From positions 1 through 15,411 of the forward strand of contig CALHST010000310.1 of assembly GCA_938038825.1 (NCBI GenBank): DNA of 15,411 nucleotides, read 5' to 3'. A program made the position numbers and the translations under genes. Below the pieces are notes generated by a model. It ran no database searches, had not been told where the DNA came from, and saw nothing but the letters and a program-made list of their open reading frames with translations. Of this stretch, positions 13,107-15,411 are shown in pieces; within the stretch, counting starts at the first letter, position 1, and each line of letters opens with the position of its first letter. Source of the DNA: an uncultured Paracoccaceae bacterium (GTDB lineage: Bacteria > Pseudomonadota > Alphaproteobacteria > Rhodobacterales > Rhodobacteraceae).

Positions 13107-14666
13107 ATGGACATCCTTAATGATCAGGTAGATCAAGACGGCGGCCTATTCGGACGCCCGATTTTCGAAGACCCCTCGGCGCGCGCATTGGAACGTGTGG
13201 GCGTTGTGGACGTTGGATCGAACTCTGTCCGAATGGTTGTGTTTGATGGGGCCGCGCGAAGTCCGGCCTATTTTTACAACGAAAAAATCATGTGTGCGTT
13301 GGGTGCCGGATTGGGACAAACGGGCATCTTAAACCCCGAAGGGCGTGCGCGCGCGCTGTCGGCATTGCACCGTTTCAAGGCCTTATCAGAAGGCATGGGA
13401 TTGCCCCCGCTGACCATTGTCGCCACAGCGGCGGTTCGCGACGCACGCGACGGTCCCGAATTTTGCGCCCAGGTTCAAGCGGAAACCGGTTTGAAGATCT
13501 GGGTCATTGACGGCGAGGAAGAGGCACGCCTGTCGGCCCAAGGCGTGTTGCTGGGCTGGCCCGGATCTTATGGGTTGGTTTGCGATATTGGCGGTTCTTC
13601 GATGGAATTCGCCGAGATTTCGGATGGGCGGGTTGGGGCCCGGGTCACCTCTGCATTGGGGCCCTTAAAACTGCGAGACTTGAAGGGCGGCAAAAAGGCC
13701 CGAAAAGCGCATATCAAAGACACCGTTCAAGCCCTGCACACCAAGATGGGTGCGCAACGGGACCGGCTGTTCCTTGTTGGGGGGTCATGGCGCGCCATTG
13801 CGCGGATCGACATGCTGCGGCGCGAATATCCCCTGCACGTCCTGCATGAATACCGGATGAGCCCTGCTGCCGTGCGTGCCACAGCGAAGTTCATTGAAGA
13901 CAGCAAAATCGAAGATCTGCGCAAGGCAACTGGCATTTCTTCTGCCCGTATGGACCTTGTTCCAATTGCTTCAGAAGTGTTGGCTCGGGTGGTTCGGGTC
14001 TTCAAACCTCAGGATATCGCGGTCTCGTCTTATGGGATTCGCGAAGGGATGTTGTATGAACAAATGCCACAGCGGTTGCGCGACCGTGACCCTTTGATCG
14101 AAGCATGCCGATTTGCTGAAGCCAAAGATGCCCGCATTCGGGGGTTTGGCAAACAGCTTTACAATTTCATCCAACCGATCATGCGTAAAAGCCCGGAAGC
14201 GCGCCAACGCATCGCGAAAGCGGCGTGTTTACTGCATGACGTCAGTTGGCGCGCGCATCCCGATTATCGGGCTGAGGTCTGTTTTGACAACGCAACGCGG
14301 GCCAATCTGGGCGGCCTTAAACATTCCGAGCGTGTGTATCTGGGGTTGGCCTTACTGCACCGGTATTCCAACTCGCGCGAAGGGACGCGTTTTGAACATC
14401 TGTATGATCTGCTGAATCCAGATCTGCAAAAAGAAGCAGAAGTTCTAGGAAAAGCCATGCGATTTGGGGCCATGTTGTGGATGCAAAGTTCGGATCAACT
14501 GGGACAATTCAATTGGCAGCCCAACAAACGCCATCTCGAACTGCGCTTGTCCCAAGATATGGCACCGTTATTTGGCGAAGTGGCTCAGGCCCGGCTGCAA
14601 TCGCTTGCCGCGTCTTTGGACGCAAGTCTGGCTGTGAAGCTGGGCGGCAAAACACTCAAAACGTGA
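13107..14666 (+). CDS. ppx: Exopolyphosphatase (Ppx/GppA family)
   Basis: A 519-residue protein that releases orthophosphate from polyphosphate ends; some family members also act on pppGpp. The actin-like N-terminal half carries the phosphate-binding motifs 'VVDVGSNSVRMVVFDG' (33-48) and 'TAAVRDARD' (107-115). The catalytic-glutamate region is 'GEEEARLSAQG' (136-146) and the second phosphate loop is 'VCDIGGSSMEFAEI' (158-171). 'SYGIREGMLYEQM' (308-320) closes the core. The C-terminal half is HD-domain-like, with His377-Asp378 in 'ACLLHDVSW' and His406 in 'GLKHSERVYLGLALLHRYS' (starts 403). Length matches bacterial PPX (about 500). ATG 13107 has only a weak purine-rich stretch upstream. The partner synthase ppk lies upstream. 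The stop is 3 nt from the convergent gene's stop. Confidence 0.93.
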   Translation: MDILNDQVDQDGGLFGRPIFEDPSARALERVGVVDVGSNSVRMVVFDGAARSPAYFYNEKIMCALGAGLGQTGILNPEGRARALSALHRFKALSEGMGLPPLTIVATAAVRDARDGPEFCAQVQAETGLKIWVIDGEEEARLSAQGVLLGWPGSYGLVCDIGGSSMEFAEISDGRVGARVTSALGPLKLRDLKGGKKARKAHIKDTVQALHTKMGAQRDRLFLVGGSWRAIARIDMLRREYPLHVLHEYRMSPAAVRATAKFIEDSKIEDLRKATGISSARMDLVPIASEVLARVVRVFKPQDIAVSSYGIREGMLYEQMPQRLRDRDPLIEACRFAEAKDARIRGFGKQLYNFIQPIMRKSPEARQRIAKAACLLHDVSWRAHPDYRAEVCFDNATRANLGGLKHSERVYLGLALLHRYSNSREGTRFEHLYDLLNPDLQKEAEVLGKAMRFGAMLWMQSSDQLGQFNWQPNKRHLELRLSQDMAPLFGEVAQARLQSLAASLDASLAVKLGGKTLKT

Positions 14667-14669
14667 CGA

Positions 14670-15002
14670 TCACAAATCAATTGCGCCGTCATCTTCCGGC
14701 TTCGGGTCTTTGCGGCGAATAATGATATCCCCGTTCGGCAAAATCTCGGGCGGGTGGTACAAGGACCAGTCTTTCACTTGCTCAAACAAATCCACCAACG
14801 CAGGGCCCATTTCCTGCGCAAATCCACGCAGTTGCGGTCCAAGCTGATCTAAACCTTCCAGGGTCGGCTCAAGCTCTTTCAAAAAGCCTTCCATGAATAG
14901 TTGCGCGCCACGCTCCATAAGGCTGGGCGCATCGCTTTCCTCGTCCGCCATAGACGCAGTCGCGGCAAAAATGATGGCAAAGGAAAGAAAAATGGGGCGC
15001 AT
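14670..15002 (-). CDS. Small secreted protein of unknown function, Rhodobacterales type
   Basis: 110 residues from ATG 15002, with signal peptide MRPIFLSFAIIFAATASMA cut before DEES. The mature part is an acidic amphipathic helix region ('LMERGAQLFMEGFLKELEPT', 'LRGFAQEMGPALVDLFEQVK') followed by the distinctive tail 'YHPPEILPNGDIIIRRK'. I recall that tail from small roseobacter proteins often labelled 'AAA+ family ATPase' in databases. No Walker motif is present here, so that label would be wrong. A longer start at ATG 15071 abuts the upstream stop (TAGATG) and would add 23 residues ahead of the signal peptide. No good ribosome-binding site precedes either. A TATACT sequence (complement of 15007-15012) lies just before ATG 15002. 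Likely periplasmic. It converges on ppx with a 3-nt gap. Confidence 0.75.
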   Translation of the reverse strand: MRPIFLSFAIIFAATASMADEESDAPSLMERGAQLFMEGFLKELEPTLEGLDQLGPQLRGFAQEMGPALVDLFEQVKDWSLYHPPEILPNGDIIIRRKDPKPEDDGAIDL

Positions 15003-15071
15003 AAACAGTATATACGCGACATCGCAAGGAATTTTGAGTCCCCCGCCCCATGTCAGCAAGATAATGCGCAT

Positions 15072-15411
15072 CTAGATATCGATATCCAGCGTGACAGGGA
15101 AATGATCAGATGCCGTAACAAGCGCATCGCGCAGGGTCGGAGTTTTCCAACACGCCGGGTCATCCATCGGATGCCAGATCCGCCAAGACGGTGATTTTTT
15201 CCGAAATACGTCAGACACAAACACGTAATCCAGCAAAGCCTGCAGAAACCGCATTTCCTGCCTGATCCAAAAGCGCGACGTCGTGGGAACCGCCCCCACC
15301 CGCTGTGACAAGGCGCGCGCCGCATGCGGGTCAAACAGGTCACTGCCCATGATGATTTCAACAGACGAGCGCCCAAACAGGTGTTCGTATTCGTCCAAAC
15401 CCGGGCCGTCA
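15072..15411 (-). CDS. Endonuclease/exonuclease/phosphatase-family protein, C-terminal part (5' truncated)
   Basis: The frame is open to the right edge of the window, so the start is outside; about 112 residues are visible. The C-terminus shows the family signature: 'LDYVFVSDVF', then 'SWRIWHPMDD' and the final 'ASDHFPVTLDIDI'. In that last motif the S-D-H carries the catalytic Asp and His of the DNase-I-like fold. An earlier 'IIMGSDLFDPHAARAL' fits the (M/V)-G-D-x-N-(D/x) active-site strand, although the usual 'GDfN' Asn is replaced here by 'GSDLF'. Members range from nucleases to phosphodiesterases, and the substrate cannot be told. The stop TAG directly abuts an ATG (15071) of the downstream gene, suggesting they are co-transcribed. 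Confidence 0.82.
   Translation of the reverse strand, partial: DGPGLDEYEHLFGRSSVEIIMGSDLFDPHAARALSQRVGAVPTTSRFWIRQEMRFLQALLDYVFVSDVFRKKSPSWRIWHPMDDPACWKTPTLRDALVTASDHFPVTLDIDI

Noticed and set aside
14663..14673. GTGA-CGA-TCAC palindrome at the ppx end as a bidirectional terminator
   Set aside because: A 4-bp stem without T-tracts is too weak; it simply holds the two convergent stop codons.
1..15411. tRNA, rRNA, CRISPR array, insertion sequence, phage or toxin-antitoxin genes
   Set aside because: I looked through intergenic DNA and gene products and saw no cloverleaf, regular spaced repeats, transposase/integrase or toxin-antitoxin-like pair.

Overview
The window looks like a chromosomal segment of an alphaproteobacterium of the Rhodobacterales/Roseobacter type, with moderate GC. 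This rests on the gene families and their order: DUF1194 proteins, an LdtR-like MarR regulator, SdhE next to an XRE regulator, a PerM/AI-2E permease followed by HdaA, PPK1 and PPX, and a small secreted protein ending in a 'YHPPEILPNGDIIIRRK'-type tail. The placement is inference from sequence alone. No rRNA, tRNA, CRISPR array, phage gene or transposase was found.

Layout. (1) 1-1911 (+): the 3' part of a TbpB-like surface protein, followed 3 nt later by a Slam-type outer-membrane translocon (TPR domain plus beta-barrel). This is a likely substrate/exporter pair. (2) 1969-3921 (+): glyoxalase I, then two tandem secreted DUF1194 (von Willebrand A-like) proteins with poor start codons and short out-of-frame reading frames at their starts. 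(3) 3915-5139 (-): an LdtR-like MarR regulator, the FAD-assembly factor SdhE, and an XRE regulator whose end overlaps sdhE by 8 nt. (4) 5224-6844 (+): a class I aspartate-type aminotransferase and a conserved-looking protein of unknown function. (5) 6841-8214 (-): a MATE efflux transporter. (6) 8215-8650: the only long intergenic stretch. It holds two inverted copies of a hairpin-plus-box repeat, a leftward intrinsic-terminator-like hairpin with no gene in front of it, and several other stem-loops. (7) 8651-14666 (+): a tightly packed run of perM-like permease, hdaA (replication-initiation regulator), ppk (polyphosphate synthesis), a small lipoprotein and ppx (polyphosphate breakdown). (8) 14670-15411 (-): a small secreted protein and the 3' end of an endonuclease/exonuclease/phosphatase-family gene that runs off the window.

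Functionally, the right half links replication control (HdaA resets DnaA-ATP) with polyphosphate turnover (PPK/PPX). The middle carries respiratory-complex assembly (SdhE), amino-acid metabolism and regulators. The left half is cell-surface and periplasmic. Most of the window is ordinary core genome. The parts most worth a second look are the Slam/TbpB-like pair, a 14-codon cysteine-rich reading frame with a strong ribosome-binding site inside the first DUF1194 gene, the inverted repeat and orphan terminator at 8.3-8.6 kb, and a 33-codon reading frame overlapping the start of ppk.
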